A stretch of 11,445 nucleotides of DNA, from NCBI GenBank assembly GCA_033812795.1, contig JAPXSY010000084.1:1-11445 (forward strand), in the 5' to 3' direction. The stretch's first letter is position 1. Every line of letters begins with the position of its first letter. The notes below the pieces were generated by a model, which ran no database searches, had not been told where the DNA came from, and was given only the letters and a program-made list of their open reading frames with translations. The translations under genes were made by a program, and so were the position numbers. Of the stretch, positions 1 through 4,873 are shown in pieces. The stretch comes from JAPXSY01 sp033812795. GTDB taxonomy: Bacteria; Verrucomicrobiota; Kiritimatiellia; RFP12; UBA1067.

Positions 1-67
1 CCGCAGGTCGCTCGTCGCGGGTCGCGGGTCGACATAAGGTCTGACGGGAGAAGCGGGCGTCCCTACC
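1..67 (+). repeat. 67-bp intergenic repeat block, left copy
   Basis: This block is identical, base for base, to the reverse complement of 11221-11287. A third partial copy lies at 4685-4737 in the same orientation (53 bases, one difference at the twelfth base). It carries two tandem GTCGCGG words, a GTCGAC site and the word TAAGGTCTGACGGGAGAAG. The block probably continues to the left of the window, because the other copies are preceded by CCGACA. Its last bases, GGCGTCC (56-62), pair with GGACGCC (75-81) to form a 7-bp stem that only this copy has. No coding function is apparent; it is one module of the repeat system described at 3992-4912. Confidence 0.9.
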
Positions 68-331
68 GGTTGGCGGACGCCTTAGTCCCGCATACGCACC
101 GGTCTCCAAAACTCAGTCGATTGCGTTTGCGATGAAGTGGAGCGATGAAGTGCCGGGACTGAGAGTTCAAAAAGAGCGTCGGGCGCACCGCCGCGTCCCT
201 TTTTCTGAAGGTGCCGGGGGTGAGGCGAAACCTGCCCGGATGAGAGGAAGTTTAGGAAGAGAGGTGCGGAATGTCAATGGAACCGCGATTCGTACTTGCG
301 TTCCCGGAATGAAAACGGGAAACTATCACTT
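68..331 (+). other. Gene-free leader upstream of the DUF1080 gene
   Basis: This stretch holds no convincing gene. It contains an 11-base direct repeat, GCGATGAAGTG, at 129-139 and 142-152 (13-base period), and a possible long-range stem of CTCAGTC (112-118) with GACTGAG (157-163). A hairpin followed by five T lies at 181-204. The word AAACCTGCC (229-237) resembles part of the B12 box of cobalamin riboswitches, and GTCCCGC (84-90) resembles another of their conserved words. The remaining hallmarks (GCCACTG, GGGAAG) are absent or broken. CTGAGA (159-164) is shared with TPP riboswitches, but the P3 stem is not formed. It may be a structured 5' leader or the 3' tail of an upstream transcript. No strong promoter was found before position 332. 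Confidence 0.35.
181..204 (+). terminator. Hairpin plus T-run, terminator or attenuator candidate
   Basis: GGGCGC (181-186) pairs with GCG-T-CCC (193-199, one bulged T) across the loop ACCGCC, followed directly by TTTTT (200-204). The shape is that of a short intrinsic terminator on the plus strand. It sits 128 bases before the DUF1080 start, so it could end a transcript entering from the left or act as an attenuator in the DUF1080 leader. The stem is only six pairs with a bulge, so the call is tentative. Confidence 0.35.
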
Positions 332-1354
332 ATGAAAACAAACCTTTCTGTTTCACGGATGCGTATTCTTCTGACCGCAAGTGTCCTGTGCTGCGTTTCG
401 GCTCTTTCCGCTGCCGACGCCTGTTGTGCCGCCGCGAACCCGTATGTCGGACGCTGGGCTCTGACGATTCCGGGGGGCCGTGCCGGTTGGCTGGGCGTTG
501 AGCAACTCACATGCGGCGCGCTGAAAGGCTCGATCCTCTGGGGCGGCGGCAGTGTGGTCCCGGTTGCCGAAACCCGTATGGAGAACGGCGCGTTGCTCCT
601 CACCCGCAAACACAACCGGAAAAAAGAGGGTAAAGAGGTCCAGCATATCGAAACGATCACCGCCCGGCGCGAGGGCAACGCGTTGGCGCTGCTGACCCGC
701 ACGGCGGATGAGAACGGCAAGGAACTCTCCCGCGCGGAATTCACCGGCGTCAAGATCCCCGACCTGCCTCTCCGCCCGGACCTGTCCAAGCTCCGTTTCG
801 GCACGCCTGTCGCGCTTCTCGCGCGAAATGATCTCTCGGGATGGAAAGTCATGAACGAGAAGGCCCCCAACTGCTGGAGCGTGAAGGACGGCGTCCTGAG
901 CAACCGGGTCGCGGGTCCGGACGGGAAGAACCGTCACGGCACCAACATCCGCACGGAAGCGGAGTTTGAGGATTTCAACCTCAAGACCGAGGTCCGCGTG
1001 CCCAAGGGCGGCAACAGCGGCATCTATCTGCGGGGTATTTATGAGGTGCAGGTGGCCGAAACCTATGGCCGGCCTGTGAATCCGCACAACATGGGCGCGC
1101 TCTACAGCCGTATCACGCCCGCCATCGCAGCGGAAAAACCGGCTGGCGAATGGCAGACGTTCGATATCACGCTCGTTGACCGCCATCTGACCGTGATTCT
1201 GAACGGGAAGACCATCATCGACAACCAGTCGGTTCTCGGGTGCACCGGAGGCGCCATGACCTCGGATGAGTTCCGGCCCGGCCCGATCTATCTGCAAGGC
1301 GACCACACGGATGTCGATTACCGGAACATGGTGATCACTCCGATCGTGAAGTGA
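332..1354 (+). CDS. Secreted DUF1080 (3-keto-disaccharide hydrolase-like) protein
   Basis: The 340-residue product has a hydrophobic export signal (about residues 10-27, likely cleavage after ALSA). An N-terminal beta-rich region (about 37-140) precedes a C-terminal DUF1080 domain (about 158-337). Family hallmarks are the NDLSGW start (166-171), NSGIYLRGIYEVQV (228-241), GEWQTFDI (272-279) and GPIYLQGDHTDVDYRN (317-332). The family (PF06439) has a concanavalin-like jelly-roll fold, and some members hydrolyse 3-keto-glycosides made by sugar C3 oxidation. Action on exported or periplasmic glycan is inferred. I chose ATG 332 because the signal peptide follows it. An in-frame TTG at 296 would add 12 residues and ATG 359 would remove nine; neither has a strong Shine-Dalgarno, and that of 332 is also weak. 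The next gene begins 13 bases after the stop, so the two are probably co-transcribed. The substrate cannot be read from sequence. Confidence 0.9.
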   Translation: MKTNLSVSRMRILLTASVLCCVSALSAADACCAAANPYVGRWALTIPGGRAGWLGVEQLTCGALKGSILWGGGSVVPVAETRMENGALLLTRKHNRKKEGKEVQHIETITARREGNALALLTRTADENGKELSRAEFTGVKIPDLPLRPDLSKLRFGTPVALLARNDLSGWKVMNEKAPNCWSVKDGVLSNRVAGPDGKNRHGTNIRTEAEFEDFNLKTEVRVPKGGNSGIYLRGIYEVQVAETYGRPVNPHNMGALYSRITPAIAAEKPAGEWQTFDITLVDRHLTVILNGKTIIDNQSVLGCTGGAMTSDEFRPGPIYLQGDHTDVDYRNMVITPIVK

Positions 1355-1367
1355 GGCGTCGCGCCGG

Positions 1368-2306
1368 ATGAACGCGGCCCGAAATTTGTTGCCGTGGTTC
1401 CGGCTGTTCCGGTTGCCCAACCTGCTTACCGTCCCCGGTGACCCGGTGGCCGGTTTTCTGCTGGCTGCCGGAACGGGTTTGACGCGGAACCACCTGCTGC
1501 CGCTACTCGCCGCTGCGGGCGCATCGCTCGGCCTCTACGTGTTCGGCCTGATCCTCAACGATCTGCTCGACGTCGCAACCGACGCGCGCGAACGTCCGGA
1601 TCGCCCCTTGCCTGCGGGGGAGATCACAGTGCCGCAGGCGCGGATGGCAGCCATCGCTGCCGCGCTCTCCGGTCTCAACCTCGCGGCAACGGCGGGACGT
1701 GCCGCATTGCTGACTGCCGCCGCACTGGCCGGCCTGATCGTACTCTACAACGCTGTGTTGAAACGTATTCCCGTGGTCGGCGTCCTCACCATGGGGCTCT
1801 GCCGGGGCCTGAGCCTCATGGTGGGCGCGGTCACGGCCTGTCCCGGCTTGTGGACGCAACCCGACGTTTCCCGTCTGCCCGTACTTCTGGCTGCGGCAGG
1901 ACTGTCTCTCTATGTGGCGGCCTTCTCTGTCTTGGCCCTGCGCGAGGCGGAGCCGGATGCCGTTCGCCACCCTTCCGTACGCTGGCTGCCTCTGATCACG
2001 CTGTCCTTTACGTTGCCGACCCTGTTCGCGATGATGGCTGCGCAGGGCCGCATCGGAAGCGGCATCGGCCCGGCTTTCGGTGTTTTTCTGATGACCCTTG
2101 CCCTGCTTCAAGCCTGGCTGACAGGCGGGCCGTTGCATTCGGTCCTGCCGGTGCCCGAACTTGTGGGACGGCACATCTGCAACCTGTTGCGGGTACAGGC
2201 CTGTTTCTGTGCCGCGACCGGGATCGGCGGCATACTGCCAGCCGTATGCCTTACGGCGCTATCGTTCGCGTTTGTTCCGCTGGCGAAGCGGTTTTACAGT
2301 AGTTGA
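1368..2306 (+). CDS. UbiA-family membrane prenyltransferase, EboC-like
   Basis: The 312-residue protein is almost entirely hydrophobic, with about eight or nine membrane segments. UbiA enzymes transfer a polyprenyl chain to an aromatic or other acceptor at the membrane, using two Asp-rich motifs to bind Mg-diphosphate. The first motif is present as NDLLDVATD (64-72), followed by RPDRPLPAGEI (76-86). The usual second DxxxD motif is not evident: the equivalent part reads NAVLKRIPVVGVLTMGLCRG, and later VLALREAE. That pattern, with the N-terminal LPNLLTVPGD, recalls the EboC branch of UbiA-like proteins, whose acceptor is unknown. No other ebo genes are visible. ATG 1368 has a weak GAGGCG about 12 bases upstream and follows the DUF1080 stop by 13 bases. 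The last 48 bases overlap the convergent vsr gene. Family assignment is firm; substrate is unknown. Confidence 0.85.
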   Translation: MNAARNLLPWFRLFRLPNLLTVPGDPVAGFLLAAGTGLTRNHLLPLLAAAGASLGLYVFGLILNDLLDVATDARERPDRPLPAGEITVPQARMAAIAAALSGLNLAATAGRAALLTAAALAGLIVLYNAVLKRIPVVGVLTMGLCRGLSLMVGAVTACPGLWTQPDVSRLPVLLAAAGLSLYVAAFSVLALREAEPDAVRHPSVRWLPLITLSFTLPTLFAMMAAQGRIGSGIGPAFGVFLMTLALLQAWLTGGPLHSVLPVPELVGRHICNLLRVQACFCAATGIGGILPAVCLTALSFAFVPLAKRFYSS

Positions 2307-2831
2307 ACCGCCCCGCGTGACTGGCCGCGCCGGACAATAACCCGAGCGGCCTTCTTCCTGCGGTTCGGCCACCATGCCGTACAGCGCGTGACGTTCCTCC
2401 AGCCCGTAATCCGGCACGCGGAACGTCGGTTCCAGAAAATCCGCCAGCACCTTACGGAGCCGCACAGGATCATGGGTCTCGCACTCCCACACCACCAGGG
2501 TCCGCCAACCGTCACGCCACAACTGCCGCAACGCCTCCCGGTCACGCCGCACGTTGTTGGCGAACTTCTTTTTCCAGAACTGCCGGTGCGTGGCGGGTAT
2601 CCGCGCCCCGATCCGGCACCCGTGCGCATGCCAGAAACAGCCGTGGACGAAAATCACTTTCCGGTGACGCGGCAGAACCAGATCGGGTTTCCCCGGAAGT
2701 CGTTTGTCATGCAACCGGTAACGGAACCCCATGGCGAAAACCGCGCGCCGTACTGCCCATTCCGGCGCGGTATCCTTGCTGCGGATGCGCGACATGCAGT
2801 GATGCCGCTGCTCTGGGGTCATGCGATCCAT
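2259..2831 (-). CDS. vsr: Very short patch repair (Vsr) mismatch endonuclease
   Basis: The 190-residue product matches Vsr, which nicks 5' of the T in T:G mismatches left when 5-methylcytosine deaminates. The catalytic Asp is D50 in LPGKPDLV, and VHGCFWHAHGC (62-72) supplies H63 and H68 plus the zinc ligands C65, H70 and C72. The fourth zinc-site cysteine is C117 in VVWEC, and the N-terminal acidic residue is E24. The position equivalent to the Thr just before the first His is Val. The family is usually 130-160 residues; this one has about 45 extra C-terminal residues, basic at the end, and the final 16 codons overlap the convergent UbiA gene. Start ATG 2831 has no clear Shine-Dalgarno; M4 (2822) is an alternative. 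It lies 50 bases after the CpaF-like gene on the same strand. No cytosine methyltransferase, its usual partner, is within the window. Confidence 0.93.
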   Translation of the reverse strand: MDRMTPEQRHHCMSRIRSKDTAPEWAVRRAVFAMGFRYRLHDKRLPGKPDLVLPRHRKVIFVHGCFWHAHGCRIGARIPATHRQFWKKKFANNVRRDREALRQLWRDGWRTLVVWECETHDPVRLRKVLADFLEPTFRVPDYGLEERHALYGMVAEPQEEGRSGYCPARPVTRGGSTTVKPLRQRNKRER

Positions 2832-2865
2832 TTTTTTATAACGCTGAAGGGTGACTCCGTTTTCC

Positions 2866-2903
2866 GTCTGGCGTTGGATGTTCAGCGTCCGGCGTTTGTG
2901 TTC
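2866..2903 (-). repeat. Degenerate 9-10-mer repeat remnant at the 3' end of the CpaF-like gene
   Basis: Read on the minus strand this stretch is a loose array of AACGCC/ACGCTGAAC words (for example ACGCCGGACGCTGAAC), like the GAACGCC/GAACGCCCAACGCC array at 4168-4203. It contains the last codons and the TGA stop (2884-2882) of the secretion ATPase gene. This suggests a repeat insertion reached into, and now supplies, the tail of that protein (residues GNTNAGR). The match is short and degenerate, so this is a suggestion. Confidence 0.4.
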
Positions 2904-3991
2904 CCCTCCTTCTCAAACATCGCCTCGTCCAGCGGCAACTTTCGCAACGCCGCCTCATGCAGGAAGGTCGGTTTTTGGCCTGTCCCCGTGAACACGCCGT
3001 CCAGACTGCCATCCGGACCGATCCCCCGCACGTCAAACCGGTAGAGATCCTGCAGGACATACTCGCCATCCTTCAGGCCCAACACCTCCGAGATCGCCGT
3101 GATTTTGCGCGAGCCGTCGGACAGGCGGGCTGTGTGAACCACCACGTCGATGGCGGAGGCGACTTGGGAGCGCAGGGCGGAGAGCGGAATATCGATGCCA
3201 CTTAGAAGCGAGCAGGTTTCGATACGCGAGAGGCTGTCGCGTGAACTGTTGGCGTGGATCGTCGACATACTCCCCGCGTGTCCCGTGTTCAGTGCCTGCA
3301 GCAGATCCAGCGCTTCGCCGCCGCGAATCTCGCCGATAACCAACCGATCCGGCCGCAACCGTAACGCGGAGTGGATCAGATCGCGAATCGTCACCTCGCC
3401 CTTGTCGTTTTTGTCCGGCTTACGTGTCTCGAAGCAAACCGTGTGCGTCTGTTGCAACTGCAACTCACTCGCGTCCTCAATGACCAGAATCCGTTCGTTT
3501 TCGGGTATGAAGCCGCTGAGCACATTCAGCACCGAGGTCTTGCCGGAGGAGGTCGCGCCCGACACGATCACGTTCTTGTGCAGTTTAACGATCGCGTCGA
3601 TGAGCTGCGCCCCGGCTGGCGTGATGCTGCCGAAAGCGATCAACTGCTCCATGGTGAGCTTTTCCTTCTTGAACTTGCGGATCGCGACCACGGTTCCGCA
3701 CCGCGAGAGCGGCGGGATCACGGCATGCACGCGCGACCCGTCCGGCAGCCGGGCATCCAGCCGCGGGTTCTCTTCATTGAGTAGGCGGCCCACATTCTTG
3801 GCGACATTGACGGCGGCGGCCTTGAGCGCCGGTTCGCTGACAAACCGCGCCTCCGTGGCTTGCAACCTGCCTTTAAGTTCGATGTATACCTGATTCGGCC
3901 CGTTGATCAAAATCTCCGAAACCGCATCATCCTGCAGAAACGGTCGGACCGGCTCGAAAAACAACGCGAGATAGGTATTCGGATCGTCCAT
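2882..3991 (-). CDS. CpaF/TadA-type secretion ATPase (GspE/VirB11 superfamily), short form
   Basis: The 369-residue protein is a hexameric traffic ATPase of the type that powers Tad/Flp pilus assembly or type IV secretion at the cytoplasmic membrane. Order of parts: N-terminal domain with FLQDDAVSEILINGPNQVYIE (18-38), RLDARLPDGSRVHAVIPP (77-94), Walker A GATSSGKTS (145-153), Asp box VIEDASELQL (170-179), Walker B RLVIGEIRG (216-224) and the His box TGHAGSMSTIHAN (236-248). All catalytic motifs are intact. CpaF proteins are commonly 450-500 residues with an extra N-terminal helical region; this one starts directly at the conserved N-terminal domain. The start (ATG 3991) lacks a Shine-Dalgarno, and a TTGACA lies 33 bases before it. 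No pilin, TadB/TadC or secretin gene is next to it, so its machine must be encoded elsewhere. Some short CpaF-like proteins serve other trafficking roles. Confidence 0.9.
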   Translation of the reverse strand: MDDPNTYLALFFEPVRPFLQDDAVSEILINGPNQVYIELKGRLQATEARFVSEPALKAAAVNVAKNVGRLLNEENPRLDARLPDGSRVHAVIPPLSRCGTVVAIRKFKKEKLTMEQLIAFGSITPAGAQLIDAIVKLHKNVIVSGATSSGKTSVLNVLSGFIPENERILVIEDASELQLQQTHTVCFETRKPDKNDKGEVTIRDLIHSALRLRPDRLVIGEIRGGEALDLLQALNTGHAGSMSTIHANSSRDSLSRIETCSLLSGIDIPLSALRSQVASAIDVVVHTARLSDGSRKITAISEVLGLKDGEYVLQDLYRFDVRGIGPDGSLDGVFTGTGQKPTFLHEAALRKLPLDEAMFEKEGNTNAGR

Positions 3992-4023
3992 GATGTGAGA
4001 GCATGCCGCATCTGGATGAACCC

Positions 4024-4029
4024 TGTCAA
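4024..4029 (-). promoter_or_regulatory. Possible -35 box before the CpaF-like gene
   Basis: On the minus strand this is a perfect TTGACA, ending 32 bases before the start codon at 3991. No good -10 follows at 16-18 bases (GCATGC or CATGCT are the nearest). If used, transcription would begin almost at the ATG, giving a nearly leaderless mRNA, which would fit the missing Shine-Dalgarno. Without a -10 this remains weak. Confidence 0.25.
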
Positions 4030-4042
4030 CATCGAAATCGAT

Positions 4043-4078
4043 ATCGCTATCGGGATCGCTATCGGGATCGCTATCGGG
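4043..4078 (+). repeat. 12-bp tandem array, ATCGCTATCGGG x3
   Basis: Three perfect head-to-tail units of ATCGCTATCGGG, preceded by a degenerate ATCGAAATCGAT. A degenerate version (GGTCGCTATCGGGATCGGTATCGGG) lies at 4594-4618, and a single perfect 12-base word ATCGGGATCGCT recurs at 11164-11175. In both main copies the array runs straight into AACGTCGACCCG of the next block. Confidence 0.92.
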
Positions 4079-4124
4079 AACGTCGACCCGCGACCCGCGA
4101 CATTCGACCCGCGACGATCGACAG
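4051..4124 (+). repeat. 74-bp direct repeat, copy 1
   Basis: Bases 4051-4124 match 4591-4664 with only two differences (4055 and 4071), at an offset of exactly 540 bases. The core, from CGTCGACCCGCGACCC to GACGATCGACAG, is identical in both. After the repeat the two copies diverge: this one continues into AGAAGCGGGCATCC, while copy 2 continues into GGACGCCCGCG. Confidence 0.95.
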
Positions 4125-4144
4125 AGAAGCGGGCATCCCCGTCC

Positions 4145-4160
4145 GCGGCGGTCACGCCGC
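4145..4160. repeat. Perfect 6-bp GC hairpin
   Basis: GCGGCG (4145-4150) pairs with CGCCGC (4155-4160) around GTCA. No T-run follows on either strand, so it is not an obvious terminator. It is one of three short perfect hairpins in the repeat mosaic, each at a module boundary. Confidence 0.6.
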
Positions 4161-4167
4161 CGCCTTT

Positions 4168-4203
4168 GAACGCCGAACGCCCAACGCCGAACTCAGAACG
4201 TCG
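4168..4203 (+). repeat. Degenerate GAACGCC array
   Basis: GAACGCC, GAACGCCC, AACGCC, GAACTCA, GAACGTC follow each other with a 6-10-base period. The same words in minus orientation occur around the 3' end of the CpaF-like gene (2866-2903), and a lone CACGCTGAACG is at 11109-11119. The array leads directly into the CCTATAAATT block. Confidence 0.55.
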
Positions 4204-4278
4204 AAGTGAAAAACTCCTTGCCTATAAATTGCCAGGATGACAGGATTTTCAGGATTGAACAACATCATGTTAATCATG
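4203..4278 (+). repeat. CCTATAAATT repeat block, copy A
   Basis: This AT-richer block contains GAAGTGAAAAACTCCTTG, CCTATAAATTGCC, the related words AGGATGAC/AGGATTTTC/AGGATTG, and AACATCATGTTAATCATG, whose AACAT-C-ATGTT part is a small palindrome. It matches copy C (4734-4809) over 76 bases with one difference (4244 G to 4775 A). It ends at a junction with GATATATGCGCCCGCGC, present only here. Confidence 0.95.
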
Positions 4279-4310
4279 GATATATGCGCCCGCGCAGCGG
4301 GAAATCATGT

Positions 4311-4384
4311 CCTATAAATTGCCAGGATGACAGGATTTTCAGGATTGAACAACATCGTGTTAATCATGTCCTAAACTTGTTCCA
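4311..4384 (+). repeat. CCTATAAATT repeat block, copy B
   Basis: Begins exactly 90 bases after the same word in copy A, so 4221-4310 plus this stretch form an imperfect 90-bp tandem duplication. The first 58 bases match copy A except for one base (4357 G). Unlike copy A it continues into TCCTAAACTTGTTCC and then the T6 hairpin module. Confidence 0.95.
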
Positions 4385-4387
4385 AGG

Positions 4388-4408
4388 TTTTTTCGCGGCA
4401 GAGCCGCG
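4388..4408 (+). repeat. T6 run with perfect CGCGGC-AGA-GCCGCG hairpin
   Basis: Six T (4388-4393) precede a perfect 6-bp stem, CGCGGC (4394-4399) and GCCGCG (4403-4408), with loop AGA. The minus-strand copy at 11383-11397 keeps both arms while its loop reads GGA on that strand. The T-run is on the 5' side here, so on neither strand does the hairpin precede a U-tract; it is not a standard terminator. Confidence 0.8.
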
Positions 4409-4417
4409 CGGCGGGCC

Positions 4418-4459
4418 AACTCCTAACTCCTAACTCCTAACTCCTAAATCCTAAATAAA
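4418..4459 (+). repeat. 7-bp tandem array, AACTCCT
   Basis: Four perfect AACTCCT units (4418-4445) are followed by AAATCCT and a degenerate AAATAAA. The inverted counterpart at 11341-11375 has five full units with a different order of the two variants (GAGTTAG and GATTTAG), so the array appears to evolve by unit turnover. Confidence 0.92.
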
Positions 4460-4466
4460 TCCCACA

Positions 4467-4483
4467 TCCGCGCGTAGCGCGGA
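4467..4483. repeat. Perfect 7-bp hairpin TCCGCGC-GTA-GCGCGGA
   Basis: The arms 4467-4473 and 4477-4483 are perfectly complementary around the loop GTA. The same 17 bases occur in inverted orientation in the right-hand mosaic (around 11307-11323). It stands between the 7-mer array and the GTTTCCGACACCGCAGG word in both places. Confidence 0.8.
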
Positions 4484-4520
4484 AGATGCCCGCGTTTCCG
4501 ACACCGCAGGTCGCTTTTCG

Positions 4521-4583
4521 GGGTTTCTGGGTTTCTGGTTTCAGGGTTTCAGGATTTCAGGGTTTCATGGTTTCAGGGTTTCA
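4521..4583 (+). repeat. 8-bp tandem array, GGGTTTCA
   Basis: Eight consecutive units of GGGTTTCA or one-base variants (GGGTTTCT x2, a 7-base GGTTTCA, GGATTTCA, TGGTTTCA). The spaced G-triplets at 4521, 4529, 4544, 4560 and 4576 could in principle support a G-quadruplex, though loops are long. It interrupts the module order seen elsewhere, lying between CCGCAGGTCGC and the 12-mer array. Confidence 0.92.
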
Positions 4584-4590
4584 TCGGGGT

Positions 4591-4664
4591 CGGGGTCGCT
4601 ATCGGGATCGGTATCGGGAACGTCGACCCGCGACCCGCGACATTCGACCCGCGACGATCGACAG
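4591..4664 (+). repeat. 74-bp direct repeat, copy 2
   Basis: Second copy of 4051-4124 (two differences). It is preceded by a degenerate 12-mer array and followed directly by GGACGCCCGCG and GTTTCCGACACCGCAGG, a junction not used by copy 1. Confidence 0.95.
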
Positions 4665-4717
4665 GGACGCCCGCGTTTCCGACACCGCAGGTCGCCCGTC
4701 GCGGGTCGCGGGTCGAC
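4622..4717. repeat. Perfect 20-bp inverted repeat with 56-bp spacer
   Basis: The arm GTCGACCCGCGACCCGCGAC (4622-4641) is the exact reverse complement of 4698-4717. The two arms belong to different modules (the 74-bp block and the 67-bp block), so joining those modules creates a strong potential hairpin or cruciform. A relation between the two modules by past inversion is likely. Confidence 0.9.
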
Positions 4718-4737
4718 ATAAGGTCTGACGGGAGAAG
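4685..4737 (+). repeat. 67-bp block, internal partial copy
   Basis: Matches bases 1-53 of the window with one change, and so also the reverse complement of 11235-11287. It ends at GGGAGAAG, where it is fused to GTGAAAAACTCC of the CCTATAAATT block instead of continuing to CGGGCGTCCCTACC. Confidence 0.93.
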
Positions 4738-4824
4738 TGAAAAACTCCTTGCCTATAAATTGCCAGGATGACAGAATTTTCAGGATTGAACAACATCATG
4801 TTAATCATGTCCTAAACTTGTTCC
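4734..4824 (+). repeat. CCTATAAATT repeat block, copy C
   Basis: The first 76 bases match copy A with one difference and the tail TCCTAAACTTGTTCC matches copy B. It is the last repeat before the FAD oxidoreductase gene; the promoter-like TTGACG begins 21 bases after it ends. Confidence 0.95.
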
Positions 4825-4844
4825 GCGAAAGGCCAAAATCAAGG

Positions 4845-4873
4845 TTGACGAAGCGCCCCCGAACAGGGACAAT
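4845..4873 (+). promoter_or_regulatory. Sigma-70-like promoter for the FAD oxidoreductase gene
   Basis: TTGACG (4845-4850, five of six consensus bases) is separated by 17 bases from GACAAT (4868-4873, four of six). Transcription would begin near 4880, leaving a leader of about 33 bases with the Shine-Dalgarno GAAGGGAG (4901-4908) ahead of ATG 4913. Spacing and position fit well, and it is the best promoter in the window. Confidence 0.6.

Larger units (their letters stand above)
4347..4514 (+). repeat. Composite 168-bp repeat, plus-strand copy
   Basis: From GAACAACATC to CCGCAGGTCGC this region matches the reverse complement of 11277-11445 in the same module order: CCTATAAATT-block tail, T6 with the CGCGGC hairpin, 7-mer array, TCCGCGC hairpin, and the GTTTCCGACACCGCAGGTCGC tail. 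Differences are a few substitutions, changed 7-mer variants and one length difference. After the shared tail this copy runs into the 8-mer array, whereas the other continues into the 67-bp block. Confidence 0.92.

Noticed and set aside
296..331. TTG start giving a 12-residue longer DUF1080 protein
   Set aside because: The added residues are polar and charged and would sit before the export signal. No Shine-Dalgarno supports TTG, and ATG 332 gives a normal signal peptide.
132..335. 67-codon frame in the DUF1080 leader
   Set aside because: It covers the hairpin and direct repeats, overlaps the DUF1080 start, and is Arg/Gly-rich with no recognisable similarity.
353..1420. Long minus-strand open frame opposite the DUF1080 gene
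   Set aside because: It is an antisense shadow in GC-rich DNA. Its translation has no recognisable domain, while the plus strand encodes a clear DUF1080 protein.
4388..4408. Rho-independent terminator at the T6/CGCGGC hairpin
   Set aside because: The T-run is on the 5' side of the hairpin on the plus strand and becomes an A-run after it on the minus strand, so no U-tract follows the stem on either strand.
4206..4728. Small open frames across the repeat mosaic
   Set aside because: They translate only repeat units (for example VSGF or DRIFRIEQH repeats), lack ribosome binding sites and match no family.
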